Source: Deltaproteobacteria bacterium
GTDB taxonomy: Bacteria > Myxococcota > Polyangia > Polyangiales > B10-G4
DNA: 18,439 bases
Assembly: GCA_019312705.1 (NCBI GenBank)
Contig: JAFDCW010000013.1
Coordinates: 1 to 18,439, forward strand
Direction of reading: 5' to 3'
Part shown: positions 7,253 through 15,154 of the stretch, piece by piece
Layout of the letters: each line of letters opens with the position of its first letter
Numbering within the stretch: the first letter of the stretch is position 1
Made by a program: the position numbers and the translations under genes
Notes under the pieces: model-generated
The model's input: only the letters and a program-made list of their open reading frames with translations
Told to the model about the DNA's origin: nothing
The model's database searches: none

Positions 7253-8092
7253 TCAGAACTCCACGACGCCGGGAGTGAGGTTGCCGGGGACCGGGTCCGT
7301 ATCGCTCTGTCCACCGAGGGTCAGGGCGAGGATCAGGGCTACTGCGCCGGCCACCACCGCGCCGACGCCCACCCAGAACCACGGGCTCGACAAAACCCCG
7401 CCGCCTTCGTCATCGGCTGCCGACCCGGGCCCCCCGGCGAGCAGGCTCTCCGCGAGCACTTCCCGTGCGGGCAGGTCGAGGGTGACTGACTCGTGGCCGC
7501 CCTCGGCGATCTCGACCTGGGCGCTGGCAATCTCGGAACCATCGCGTACCGCCCGAACATTTCGCGACCCGGGGTCGATGGGGGCGCCGACGCCGATGGC
7601 CTCGGGCGGCAGAGGCCGGTCGCCGACGAAGAATTGCACGCCGTCGAGGTCTCCCCGAACTTCGACCGTCAGGATTGCGATGCGGCCTTCGATTTCGGCG
7701 AGGGATTCGCGGGCGGCGTCGCTGAGTTCGGGGGGCGTCCCGGCCGCGTGGATCGCGTGGCGGAACGCTTCCGACGCTTCGACGAGGCGCTCGAGCTCGA
7801 CCAGGGCTGAGCCGAGGTTGTAGGCGACGATGGGTGAAGGGCGAAGGATGAGGGAGCGTTGGAACCTATCGGCCGCCTGGTCCCAGTCTTCTTGGTCGAC
7901 GAACTCGATGCCTTGCTCGAAGAGGCGGCGCGCGAGGGCGACATCCGTCCCTGGGGTCCGCCTCGTATCGGTGTCCCGCGAGTCGGCAGTATCACCGCCG
8001 TCGGCGCTCTGGGCCTCGGCTTCCGCGGTGAGAAAGGCGACGAAACTCGCCGCTAAAACAAAAACGCCTGCAATGTGGGCTACCTTCTTCAC
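7253..8092 (-). CDS. TPR-containing periplasmic/membrane protein, kinase neighbour
   Basis: 279 aa from GTG 8092. An in-frame TGA lies five codons upstream, so no earlier start is possible; only a weak GGCGGA precedes it. A signal peptide (residues 1-28, ending AEAQS) is followed by TPR-like helices at about 50-115 (ALARRLFEQGIEFVDQ, AYNLGSALVELERLVEASEAF). Next comes a beta-rich PEGA-like region at about 140-205 (DLDGVQFFVGDRPLPP) and one membrane helix at about 238-260. This layout recurs in myxobacteria beside Ser/Thr kinases. It diverges from the kinase gene with 23 bp between starts and leads the minus-strand operon that ends with the protease. It may sense or scaffold at the envelope, but its direct role is not shown by the sequence. 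Confidence 0.82.
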   Translation of the reverse strand: MKKVAHIAGVFVLAASFVAFLTAEAEAQSADGGDTADSRDTDTRRTPGTDVALARRLFEQGIEFVDQEDWDQAADRFQRSLILRPSPIVAYNLGSALVELERLVEASEAFRHAIHAAGTPPELSDAARESLAEIEGRIAILTVEVRGDLDGVQFFVGDRPLPPEAIGVGAPIDPGSRNVRAVRDGSEIASAQVEIAEGGHESVTLDLPAREVLAESLLAGGPGSAADDEGGGVLSSPWFWVGVGAVVAGAVALILALTLGGQSDTDPVPGNLTPGVVEF

Positions 8093-8115
8093 GAATCCGC
8101 CATATCATCAAGCAA
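8093..8115. promoter_or_regulatory. 23-bp divergent start-to-start gap between TPR gene and kinase
   Basis: Only 23 bp separate two GTG start codons on opposite strands. The gap cannot hold two separate sigma-70 promoters with leaders. The promoters must therefore lie inside the opposing reading frames, or transcripts are leaderless. No clear ribosome site is seen for either gene. Confidence 0.6.
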
Positions 8116-9675
8116 GTGCTCGGTGCAGGAGACATCGTGGGGGGTCGCTATCGCTTGGGCAAGTCCCTCGGCGAAGGTGGCGCGGCCCAGGTCTTCGAGG
8201 CTTGGGACGAAACCCTCGAACGCCGGGTTGCGGTCAAACTGCTTTTCCCCGTCGGCACCGGCGAAAAAGCGGACTTAATCGCCCGTTTCCTACGAGAAGC
8301 GAAGATCAGCGCCGCCGTCCAACACCAGCACGTGATTTCCATCGTCGATTTCGGCACGACCGACGACGCCACGCCCTACATGGTCATGGAGTTGCTCCGG
8401 GGGCTCTCCCTCGCCAGGCGCCTCGAGACCGACGTCGTCATCTCGCCGATGGAGGTGATCGAGCTCGGGGCCTTGATCCTCCGCGGCCTCGGTGCGGTGC
8501 ATCGAGCGGCGATCGTTCACAGTGACCTCAAGCCGGAGAACATCTTTCTCGTCCAGGACGGGGACGGGCACCTGCCGAAGATATTGGACTTCGGGATCTC
8601 CCTCAGTATCGATCCTTCGGGCGCCCGCACGTCCGTGTATGACCGAGAGGCCGGCATGCTCGTGGGCACGCCCGAGTACATGTCCCCGGAGCAGGTTCGG
8701 GGGCGGACGGACGTCGACACCCGCACCGACATCTATAGCGTGGGAGTCATCCTCTACGAAGCAGTCGCCGGACGCTTGCCCTTCGAGGCCGAAGAGCTCA
8801 CGGAGCTTCTGAATCTCATCGCGGTCGGGGGGGTGCCTCCCGCCCACTCGGTCGCCCCTTGGGTCCCCGAGCCCCTGTCCCAGGTCATCGCTCGGGCCAT
8901 GTGCCCGAGCCGGGACGGGCGCTACCAGACGACCGACGAGATGTTCGAGGCCCTGGTAGAAATCGGCGAGGACGGGGACCTCGGGAAGGGCGGCGACGTG
9001 ACCTCACGGTTCAGGGTCGTCCGCAGCGTCATACCTCCTGACCCCCGTGACCAGGCGGAGATCACCGCGCTCGCCAAGAGCGTCACCCGCTATCACATGG
9101 AGTCCCGCAGTGTGGCCGCGGACGCTCGCGCGGCTGGCGTCGCCAAACGACATCGGATGTTGGCAGTTCTGGTCGGTGCGGGGATGGTTCTTTTGGCACT
9201 CGTCGCCGTGCTGACGTTGAACACCGGAGACGAGGCTTCCGAGACCCGCCCGCTTTCCGCTGCCGTGGCGCTCGAGGTTCCGACGATCACCGACGACGTG
9301 CGTCTCGAGAACGTGCCCCCGGGGGGGACGATTCGCCTCGATGGAGTCGTCACGTCGCACCACCTCGTAATAGTCCGTGACCAGGGACCCCACGTGATCG
9401 AGGTGAGCCACCCGGACCGCCAGAGGTGGCGCGTGACTCACGTGGCGACCGGGTCTGCCGTGTACGTGGTCGAGGCGCTGCCTCGCGAGGCGTCGGCCGA
9501 CGGGGCCGCTGGGCCGACCCCGACCGAGCTCGAGGCCCGCCGGCGTGCGGCGAGGCGCGAGCGTCGTCGCGGCATGCTCGGCCCGAACGACGGCCAGGAC
9601 ATGAGCGAGCCCGAAAGCCCCGCCATGGGCGACGAGGAGACGGGCCCGCCCAATTTCCGCATGCTCGATTACTGA
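8116..9675 (+). CDS. Membrane-anchored eukaryote-like Ser/Thr protein kinase
   Basis: 519 aa from GTG 8116. The N-terminal kinase domain (about 10-280) has the Gly-rich loop (GEGGAA), K41 in VAVKLL, catalytic D137 in HSDLKPEN, the DFG motif at D158 and the activation-segment end GTPEYMSPEQ. The residue before the catalytic Asp is Ser rather than Arg, so it is a non-RD kinase that may not need activation-loop phosphorylation. A membrane helix at about 348-370 is followed by a short PEGA-like sensor domain (VPPGGTIRLDG... HVIEVSHPD) and a charged Arg-rich tail. Topology is kinase in the cytoplasm and sensor outside. Bacterial kinases of this type phosphorylate Ser/Thr of regulators and cell-wall enzymes. 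No earlier ATG is in frame. It diverges from the TPR protein gene, a plausible partner, and lies 105 bp before the lipoprotein cluster. Confidence 0.95.
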   Translation: MLGAGDIVGGRYRLGKSLGEGGAAQVFEAWDETLERRVAVKLLFPVGTGEKADLIARFLREAKISAAVQHQHVISIVDFGTTDDATPYMVMELLRGLSLARRLETDVVISPMEVIELGALILRGLGAVHRAAIVHSDLKPENIFLVQDGDGHLPKILDFGISLSIDPSGARTSVYDREAGMLVGTPEYMSPEQVRGRTDVDTRTDIYSVGVILYEAVAGRLPFEAEELTELLNLIAVGGVPPAHSVAPWVPEPLSQVIARAMCPSRDGRYQTTDEMFEALVEIGEDGDLGKGGDVTSRFRVVRSVIPPDPRDQAEITALAKSVTRYHMESRSVAADARAAGVAKRHRMLAVLVGAGMVLLALVAVLTLNTGDEASETRPLSAAVALEVPTITDDVRLENVPPGGTIRLDGVVTSHHLVIVRDQGPHVIEVSHPDRQRWRVTHVATGSAVYVVEALPREASADGAAGPTPTELEARRRAARRERRRGMLGPNDGQDMSEPESPAMGDEETGPPNFRMLDY

Positions 9676-9780
9676 AATCGAACGCATGTACCCACCTCCG
9701 GTTCGGAGCACACAGGTCGCCCCGGCGAGATGGCGTGTCCGGTTGAATTGACCCGGTCGATGATCGAAGCTTCCGCCGCG

Positions 9781-11325
9781 ATGTGCAGCCGATTGACCAC
9801 CCTATGCATTGGCCTCCTCGGCTGGGCAGCGCTGTCCTCCGGTTGCTCTGGGGGTGCCCACACGCTTCGGTACGCCCCGGCGGCCGGCCAGATCGGCGCC
9901 CTCGAGGCCGACATCCTGCGCCAGAGCCCAACCGGTCTGCTCGCGGTGAAGATCCGCGGCGCGGGCCGCGTGCTCGAGGTCCGGGGCGATACCCGCCGTG
10001 TCTCTTTCGAGGTCGAGTCGGCGGAGGTCACCGAGAACGGCCGTCCCGTGGTCGAGGCAGGTCACCTCGGGGCGCTCACCCGCATGGCCGGCGTGGAGCT
10101 TCGTTTCATCCTCGACGGTGAGGGCCGCCTGCTCGGTCAACCCACGGTGCACGGGGCCCGCGACGACGCGGACGCCGAGATTCACGCTGCGGTCCTCGAC
10201 GACTTGATTCAAGCCGGCGGAGCGTTCGCGGGACACGGCGTCGACGTGGGCGAGAGTTGGAGCCATCCCTGGGGCCTGCACGGCATCGCCGCGGCGGACA
10301 TCGACGGTGAGCTGCGCTCGACTCTCGTTTCCCACGATGGAGAGACGGCCGAGGTCGCGTTGCTCGGCACCCTCGAAATGCCCCGGCAGGACCTCGACAA
10401 CGGGTGGACCATCTCGGGCGAGGGCAGCGCCCACGGCCATAGCCGTGTCGTCCTGCCCGCGGGAACCACCGAAGAGAGCTTCATCTCGATTCGCGCGCGA
10501 ACATCGGGACGCAGCCCGGACGGCATCGAGAGTGAGTTCGTCGTCGTCGCGGAGCTCTGGGTGAGGCACCCGGACTCGGCGTCCGCACCGCCCACCGAGA
10601 GCTTGCTCGCCTGCCAGGGGCGCCTCCGAGACCTCGCGACGCCCACCCTCTCGCTCAGCTCCGAAGCGGAAGATTCGAGCTTCGCCCGGCTGCCTGAGGC
10701 CCGGGTCACGAGTGCTCAGGGCGCGCCAATCGACGTCGCGAGCGCGGTCGTGCGTCTCGAACGCGACCGCGCCTTCGTCGACGGCATAGCGACCGACGAC
10801 GTGCGCCTGTGGGCCCACGAGGACGAAGCCGCCCGGGGCATCGTCTACCTCGACGTGGCCCGCGACGTGCCCGCGGCGCGCGTCGCCGAGGTCGCCGAGG
10901 TTCTGGGCTCCCCGCGGCTCCTCGTGGGCGGCGCCGAAGACACCATCGCGGTCGGTCCTCTGGTCCCTCGGGTCGAAGCTCTGGCCGGTTCGTGCGCGGC
11001 GGTGGCCACGGCGGCGCGCCTCGCGGCCGACGACGACCTCCTTCGCCCGGCGTTCACTTTTGTGCACGGCGTGCGCGCCGCGGTCGGCAGCTGTGGATGC
11101 GCCGTCGGCGACCTCGATGGGCTCCTCGAGGTCCTCGACGAGACCGCGCGCCAGCTCTCGGGCAGCCTCCGCTACCTACCCATCGACGCTGATGCTCTAG
11201 CGGCCGCTCCCGAGGGAACGCTCGCGGACGGTCTCCCCGACCTGCTCGTCTCTCCGCCTACCCCCGCCACCCCGGTCGCTTCGCCGGCCGACGAAACACC
11301 GACCCCTACCGAGGAATCGAAATGA
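9781..11325 (+). CDS. Unrecognised lipoprotein, first gene of the LpoB cluster
   Basis: 514 aa from ATG 9781. ATGs at 9760 and 9730 are in frame but would put a charged extension before the signal peptide; none has a clear ribosome site. The lipobox is LSSGC (Cys22). The first half (about 25-275) is beta-rich with repeating strand pairs (GLLAVKIRGAGRVLEVRG, VSFEVESAEVTENGRP, RFILDGEGRLLG), reminiscent of DUF6263-type proteins. A middle region at about 320-395 contains RAFVDGI and IVYLDVARDVPAARVAEV, which loosely recalls the periplasmic ExbD/TolR fold; I hold this weakly. It ends in a Pro/Thr-rich tail. The stop overlaps the LpoB-like gene start (ATGA), so the two are translated as a unit. 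Four Cys near the C-terminal half (SCAAV, SCGCAV) may pair. Function is unknown, but its location suggests an outer-membrane cell-envelope role. Confidence 0.8.
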   Translation: MCSRLTTLCIGLLGWAALSSGCSGGAHTLRYAPAAGQIGALEADILRQSPTGLLAVKIRGAGRVLEVRGDTRRVSFEVESAEVTENGRPVVEAGHLGALTRMAGVELRFILDGEGRLLGQPTVHGARDDADAEIHAAVLDDLIQAGGAFAGHGVDVGESWSHPWGLHGIAAADIDGELRSTLVSHDGETAEVALLGTLEMPRQDLDNGWTISGEGSAHGHSRVVLPAGTTEESFISIRARTSGRSPDGIESEFVVVAELWVRHPDSASAPPTESLLACQGRLRDLATPTLSLSSEAEDSSFARLPEARVTSAQGAPIDVASAVVRLERDRAFVDGIATDDVRLWAHEDEAARGIVYLDVARDVPAARVAEVAEVLGSPRLLVGGAEDTIAVGPLVPRVEALAGSCAAVATAARLAADDDLLRPAFTFVHGVRAAVGSCGCAVGDLDGLLEVLDETARQLSGSLRYLPIDADALAAAPEGTLADGLPDLLVSPPTPATPVASPADETPTPTEESK

Positions 11326-11933
11326 TCCGCACGACCTTGTCCACTCTTGCATGCGCTCTCTTCCTGGTAGCCGCGGGTTGCGGCGGCAGCAGCTCCGGCA
11401 CCGTGGTGCGCGGTGGTGATGTCGACGGCCTCGACGACGCAGCCTTCAGCACCGGCCTCGACCGCCGGGACCTCGACCAGATGTACGAAGAGGTGATGAC
11501 CGAGATGCGTGCCTCGGCCGCGGTTCAAAGGTGGCGTGCCCTCGAAGAGCCCCCGGTCCTCACCGTGCTTCCCTTCCACAACGAGACCTCGGAGCACATC
11601 GATTCGGTGCTCAACGCGATGATCACGCGAGTCGAGTCGGAGTTGGTCAACGTCGGCGGGGTTCGAGTCATCAGCCTCGAGAGCCAGCCTGAGCTCATGG
11701 ACCAGGTTCGGCGTCAGCAAGGCTCGGCCTACGACCAGAGCCACATCGCGACCTGGGGTCAGCAGCTCGGCGTGCAATTCGTCGTCGACGGCAAGGTCTA
11801 TTCCGCGGACGAGCGAGCCGACGACCAGCGCCGCGTTCAGTACTTTCTCTTCCTCCGGATTCTGAACGTCTCCACCAGTGAGATCGTCTTCCAGTCCGAA
11901 GCCAACGTCACCAAGGCGATCGTCCAGCAGTGA
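11322..11933 (+). CDS. LpoB-like penicillin-binding-protein activator lipoprotein
   Basis: 203 aa with lipobox VAAGC (Cys20). After a Ser/Gly linker the text VVRGGDVDGLDD...DLDQMYEEVMTEM, then VLTVLPFHNETSEHIDSVLNAMITRVESELVN, VISLE, and later GVQFVVDGKVYSADE and YFLFLRILNVSTSEIVFQSE, follows the LpoB/CsgG-like fold and the LpoB family order. E. coli LpoB is an outer-membrane lipoprotein that reaches through the peptidoglycan to activate the synthase PBP1b. This homologue presumably activates a class A PBP, though none is in the window. The start ATG overlaps the previous stop (ATGA) and the stop overlaps the next start (GTGA), so the three genes form one translational unit. The length matches known LpoB. 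Confidence 0.85.
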   Translation: MIRTTLSTLACALFLVAAGCGGSSSGTVVRGGDVDGLDDAAFSTGLDRRDLDQMYEEVMTEMRASAAVQRWRALEEPPVLTVLPFHNETSEHIDSVLNAMITRVESELVNVGGVRVISLESQPELMDQVRRQQGSAYDQSHIATWGQQLGVQFVVDGKVYSADERADDQRRVQYFLFLRILNVSTSEIVFQSEANVTKAIVQQ

Positions 11934-13258
11934 GAGCTGCGCTCCTAGTCCTGGCTCTGGTGGGCTGCGGCGGCGGGTATTCCGATACCACGCGGGATGC
12001 CCGCCACGCCCTCGACATCGGCCAACCCCAGCTCGCCCTCGACGGGCTCAACGAGAACCTCGGTGTCGCCGATGCCTCTGGGGTCCCCGAGGATACGACC
12101 GGAGACACGGCCATCGCGCTCATGGACCGGGCGATGGTCCTGCAGATGCTCGAGGACTACCCGCACTCGTCCCGGGACCTCGAGATCTCCGACCGCGAGG
12201 TCCAGATGCTCGACTTCAGCGCGAGCGGCGGCGCCGACATCGCTCGCTACCTCTTCACCGATGACACCGGTGACTACGCAGCCCCGGCGTACGAGAAGCT
12301 GATGATCAACACCATGAACATGGTGAACTATCTCGGCCGCGACGATCTCAACGGCGCCCGGGTCGAGGCCCGACGCCTGGGCGTGATGCAGCGCTACATC
12401 TCCGAGTCGGAGGGTGAGGCCGCCGCCTTCCTCGGCGCATCGAGCTACCTCGCGGGGTTCATCTTCGAGATGAGCGGCAACGCCGACGAAGCGATGCGCT
12501 GGTACGACGAGGCGCTCCGGCGGCAGTCCTACCAGAGCCTCGCCGAGCCCATTCAGCGTCTCTCGGGGCGCACCAGCTATCGCAGCCCGGCGTTGACCAC
12601 CCTTCTGGGGCAGATGCCGCCGTGCGAGCCCGAGGACTGCTCCCCGGGCCCCGGCGCCGACGTGCTCGTGATCATCAATCACGGCCGCATCGCGCCGAAG
12701 GTCGCCCTCCGGATCAACATCGGCCGCGCCCTGGTTTTCGCCGCGCCCTTCCTCGCGATCAGCAACCTCTCGGCGGCGCGCAACCTCGCGGCCCAGGGCC
12801 TCGTCACCTACGTGAACTACCCGACCCTGGGCGAGACGACTGAGACCTGGGGTCCGGCCCGGGTCACGATGGACGGCAATCCGCTGCCCCTCGAAGACGC
12901 CCTCGCCCTCGAAGTGGAGGCGCGCCGCGCCTACGATGCCATCAAGGGCCAGGTGATGGCCTCGGCCATCATGCGCATGATCACCCGCGTCGCCGCCGGC
13001 CAGATCGCCCGGGTCGCTGCTGGCGGGGGCACGGCCGGGGCCATCGCGAGCATCGGCACGCAGGTCGCTATGAATGCGGTCGACACCCCGGATACGCGAA
13101 GCTGGAGCATGCTGCCGGCGCGCCTGACCGTCGGCCGGGTCCGCGTGCCGGCCGGCCAGCACATGTTTCGCATCGAGGCTGGCGGCGCCATCGCGACCCG
13201 AGAGCTCACGCTCTCAGATGGCGGCTACGGCGTCGTCGTTCTGACGTCCTTGCGGTAG
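11930..13258 (+). CDS. COG3014-like TPR lipoprotein beside LpoB
   Basis: 442 aa from GTG 11930 (GTGA overlap with the LpoB stop). Short signal with lipobox LVGC (Cys13), then helical TPR-like text: ARHALDIGQPQLALDGLNEN, ALMDRAMVLQMLEDYPHSSRDLE, AAFLGASSYLAGFIFEMSGNADEAMRWYDEALRR. A beta-rich second half carries DVLVIINHGRIAPKVALRINIG, like the COG3014 motif VVIYENGxxPxKxExRIPI, followed by hydrophobic and helical regions and a final strand-rich tail. From memory, COG3014 lipoproteins sit next to LpoB in other proteobacteria, which agrees with the order here. Likely an outer-membrane lipoprotein helping PBP activation or envelope assembly; its biochemical role is unknown. A small Cys pair (CEPEDC) at about 226-231 may form a disulfide. 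A hairpin follows the stop. Confidence 0.78.
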   Translation: MRAALLVLALVGCGGGYSDTTRDARHALDIGQPQLALDGLNENLGVADASGVPEDTTGDTAIALMDRAMVLQMLEDYPHSSRDLEISDREVQMLDFSASGGADIARYLFTDDTGDYAAPAYEKLMINTMNMVNYLGRDDLNGARVEARRLGVMQRYISESEGEAAAFLGASSYLAGFIFEMSGNADEAMRWYDEALRRQSYQSLAEPIQRLSGRTSYRSPALTTLLGQMPPCEPEDCSPGPGADVLVIINHGRIAPKVALRINIGRALVFAAPFLAISNLSAARNLAAQGLVTYVNYPTLGETTETWGPARVTMDGNPLPLEDALALEVEARRAYDAIKGQVMASAIMRMITRVAAGQIARVAAGGGTAGAIASIGTQVAMNAVDTPDTRSWSMLPARLTVGRVRVPAGQHMFRIEAGGAIATRELTLSDGGYGVVVLTSLR

Positions 13259-13286
13259 TTGGCGGCGAACGGCACCGCGGCAACTA
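13256..13286 (+). terminator. Hairpin at the end of the lipoprotein operon
   Basis: The stop codon begins an inverted repeat: TAGTTG-GCGG pairs with CCGC-(GG bulge)-CAACTA around a 9-nt loop, giving 10 bp of stem. No T-run follows, so it could be a weak terminator or an mRNA-stabilising hairpin. Confidence 0.45.
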
Positions 13287-13361
13287 CAAGGAGTGCAACC
13301 CAGTGATCTCCGACACACGTCTGACCCCCGCAGGTCACGCGATCTGCGATGCTGCCTGCGC

Positions 13362-14147
13362 ATGACCTCGTCCGAGCCCGATGCGCCGAGCCCACCGGCG
13401 CAGCTGATCCCCCGAGGAACCGTCTCCTCGCCGTTCTGGACGTTGTACTGGATAGTCCTCATCGGGGCGATCGGCGCGTTTCAGCAATGGGAAATCGAGC
13501 CGTGGTGGCTTAAATTGGCACTCGGCGCAGGAATGCTTTGGCTGTTCATGCAGCCGATCGCGTCGCGCAACGGAATTCGCATCGGGGCCGAGGGGATTTC
13601 GATCGGGCGCACCCTCCCGACGTTCATTCCATTCCGTCGCCTCCGCAAGGTCGAGATCGGAGTGTCGTTTTGGGCGAGTCGAGCGGTCGAGCTGACCCTG
13701 GACGACGATCGCGTGGTTCGGCTCGTCCCCGGGTTTCTCGGCAAGAAACGAGGCAAGCACTGCGAGGCACTCAGAGATACGATCGCCACGGCCCTCCGTG
13801 CCTACGAGGCGCAGGCGAGGCGGCCTTTGCGTAGCGGTCCCCTGGCCCGTGGCGGAAGGAGCCGCCAGGAGTGGCTCGATGCTCTTCGACGGATCGCGGA
13901 TCCCGCCTATCGGGACAACACTTTCACACCCGAGCAGTTGTGGGATGTGCTCGAAGACCCATCCGTCGAGCCGACGGCGCGTGCGGCTGCAGCGCACATG
14001 CTGCGCGAAGAGCCGGAGAACCGACCACGCATCCGCGTCGCGGCCGAGGCCGCCGCCGAGTCGAAGATCCGCGTCGCCTTGGACGAAGCGGCGTCCGAAG
14101 CGGAGATGCACGAGGTCGAAACCAAGCTAGCCAAGGTGCGGGACTGA
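13362..14147 (+). CDS. Small membrane protein with a helical tail
   Basis: 261 aa from ATG 13362. An upstream in-frame ATG at 13293 would add an Arg/Cys-rich leader and is less likely. A Pro-rich start is followed by two membrane helices at about 25-41 (FWTLYWIVLIGAIGAF) and 50-66 (LKLALGAGMLWLFM). Residues about 70-140 are beta-rich (RIGAEGISIGRTLPTFIPFRRLRKVEIGVSF, AVELTLDDDRVVRLVPG), in the style of a bacterial PH-like domain. The last 110 residues are helical, with LWDVLEDPSVEPTARAAAAH and RIRVAAEAAAESKIRVALDE. I have seen this C-terminal pattern in Myxococcota membrane proteins, but its role is unknown. It is probably transcribed alone, since a hairpin and 103 bp separate it from the lipoprotein operon. 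It converges on the zinc-ribbon gene. Confidence 0.8.
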   Translation: MTSSEPDAPSPPAQLIPRGTVSSPFWTLYWIVLIGAIGAFQQWEIEPWWLKLALGAGMLWLFMQPIASRNGIRIGAEGISIGRTLPTFIPFRRLRKVEIGVSFWASRAVELTLDDDRVVRLVPGFLGKKRGKHCEALRDTIATALRAYEAQARRPLRSGPLARGGRSRQEWLDALRRIADPAYRDNTFTPEQLWDVLEDPSVEPTARAAAAHMLREEPENRPRIRVAAEAAAESKIRVALDEAASEAEMHEVETKLAKVRD

Positions 14148-14167
14148 CCGGTCCAGCGCGCAGCGCA

Positions 14168-14200
14168 GGGCGAGCCAGATCCGCGAACAACAACTCGCCC
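14168..14200. terminator. Weak inverted repeat between convergent genes
   Basis: GGGCGAG (14168-14174) and CTCGCCC (14194-14200) form a 7-bp perfect stem with a 19-nt loop in the 116 bp between the convergent membrane-protein and zinc-ribbon genes. It could end either transcript. There is no T-run. Confidence 0.25.
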
Positions 14201-14263
14201 GCGAGGAACAGAGACTCGGCAAGACCCGGGCAGAGCGCGAGCGCCGCCTTGTGACTCGAAGGC

Positions 14264-15052
14264 TCAGTGCAGCAGCGGGCGCCGGCCCTCGAGGTAGGCC
14301 GCCTCGGCCTCCAACAAGTCTTCGCTGGACGCGACCCCACGGCCGCTCTTGGCGGCGAACTCCTCCGCCAGCGCCACGACTTCAGGGGCGAAGCTCCCGT
14401 CGTCGGCGGCGTCGTCGCCGGGGTCCACGTCGAAGGGGTGGGGCTGGGTGAAGAGGGGGAGGGTGGTGCGGAAGGCGTCCATGCGAGCGGAGAAGCGGTC
14501 GAGGAAGCGGCGGTCGAGACCGCGGGCGTCGCCTGTGGCCTCGGCGGCGGCGTCGGCGAGGCCTTCGAGTTGGTCGTAGTCGGCCTCGAAGAGGACGTAG
14601 CCGTCACGGAAGGCCAGCGCGCGGACGAGGAGCGCGCGGAGGGCCGGCTCGATCAGGCCGAGGGTGAGGCGGCGCATGGCCCAGAGTTCCTCATAGAAGA
14701 CGGCGGCCTCGACCGTGCCGTCGGTCCTCTCCATCGGCGCGGAGGAGCCGAGGTCGAATAGGGTGTGGCGCCAGCCCCGGATGGTGCCGTTTTCAAGGCA
14801 CTTGAAGCACTCCCACTCGATGCAGTCGGCGGCCGACCGGGCGACGCCGACAAATCCGCGGCAACGCTTCCGGCGGGAGGGGTTCGAACACGGCATCGCT
14901 CCGGCCTCCCCCTGGCCGACCTCCAGGACGGAGCCCGCTTCGACGATGAGCGCGAGGTAACTGGCCATCTTGGCAGCGGGGCCACCGACGAGATGGCCAT
15001 CTGGGTCGAGGAAGTGGCTGAGGTCGGATGTGTAGGAGCGAGGGCGCGGCAT
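14264..15052 (-). CDS. Zinc-ribbon protein with helical domain, unknown function
   Basis: 262 aa from ATG 15052, with no visible Shine-Dalgarno. It starts with MPRPRSYTSDLSHFLDPDGHL, followed by a probable zinc ribbon: C55-x8-C64 and C82-x2-C85 (ECFKC), with an extra C77, ending in GTIRGWRHT. After residue 105 comes a charged helical domain (FYEELWAMRRLTLGLIEPALRALL, FEADYDQLEGLADAAAEATGDARGLDRRFLDRF) and an acidic tail. The ribbon-plus-helical layout is familiar to me from scattered uncharacterised proteobacterial proteins that also begin MPRPR; no function is established. The 3' part contains one copy of a 37-bp direct repeat (14340-14376) encoding ALAEEFAAKSGR. It diverges from the DNA-binding-like gene across the palindrome array, so both may share control. 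Acting on nucleic acid is an inference from the ribbon alone. Confidence 0.7.
   Translation of the reverse strand: MPRPRSYTSDLSHFLDPDGHLVGGPAAKMASYLALIVEAGSVLEVGQGEAGAMPCSNPSRRKRCRGFVGVARSAADCIEWECFKCLENGTIRGWRHTLFDLGSSAPMERTDGTVEAAVFYEELWAMRRLTLGLIEPALRALLVRALAFRDGYVLFEADYDQLEGLADAAAEATGDARGLDRRFLDRFSARMDAFRTTLPLFTQPHPFDVDPGDDAADDGSFAPEVVALAEEFAAKSGRGVASSEDLLEAEAAYLEGRRPLLH
14340..14376. repeat. 37-bp perfect direct repeat, left copy inside the zinc-ribbon gene
   Basis: Identical over 37 bp to 15956-15992 and in the same orientation, 1,616 bp apart. Here it codes for ALAEEFAAKSGR on the minus strand. Together the copies bracket the palindrome array and the DNA-binding-like gene. Confidence 0.9.
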
Positions 15053-15154
15053 GGGGGGAGGATGAGGGGGTGGTGAAAGGGGTGCAATGGGGGGCGCGGG
15101 GCCCGCGCCGCGGCGACGCGCAGCATCGAGGTCGAGTTAGCCCCCGCGGTCCGA

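Noticed and set aside
6167..7489. Plus-strand open frame of 440 codons across the Cys-rich and TPR genes
   Set aside because: It crosses two well-supported minus-strand genes and reads Ala/Gly/Arg-rich text without domains.
11945..13162. Minus-strand open frame (405 codons) opposite the COG3014-like gene
   Set aside because: The plus strand has a lipoprotein signal, TPR text and a start/stop overlap with LpoB; the antisense text has no recognisable motif.
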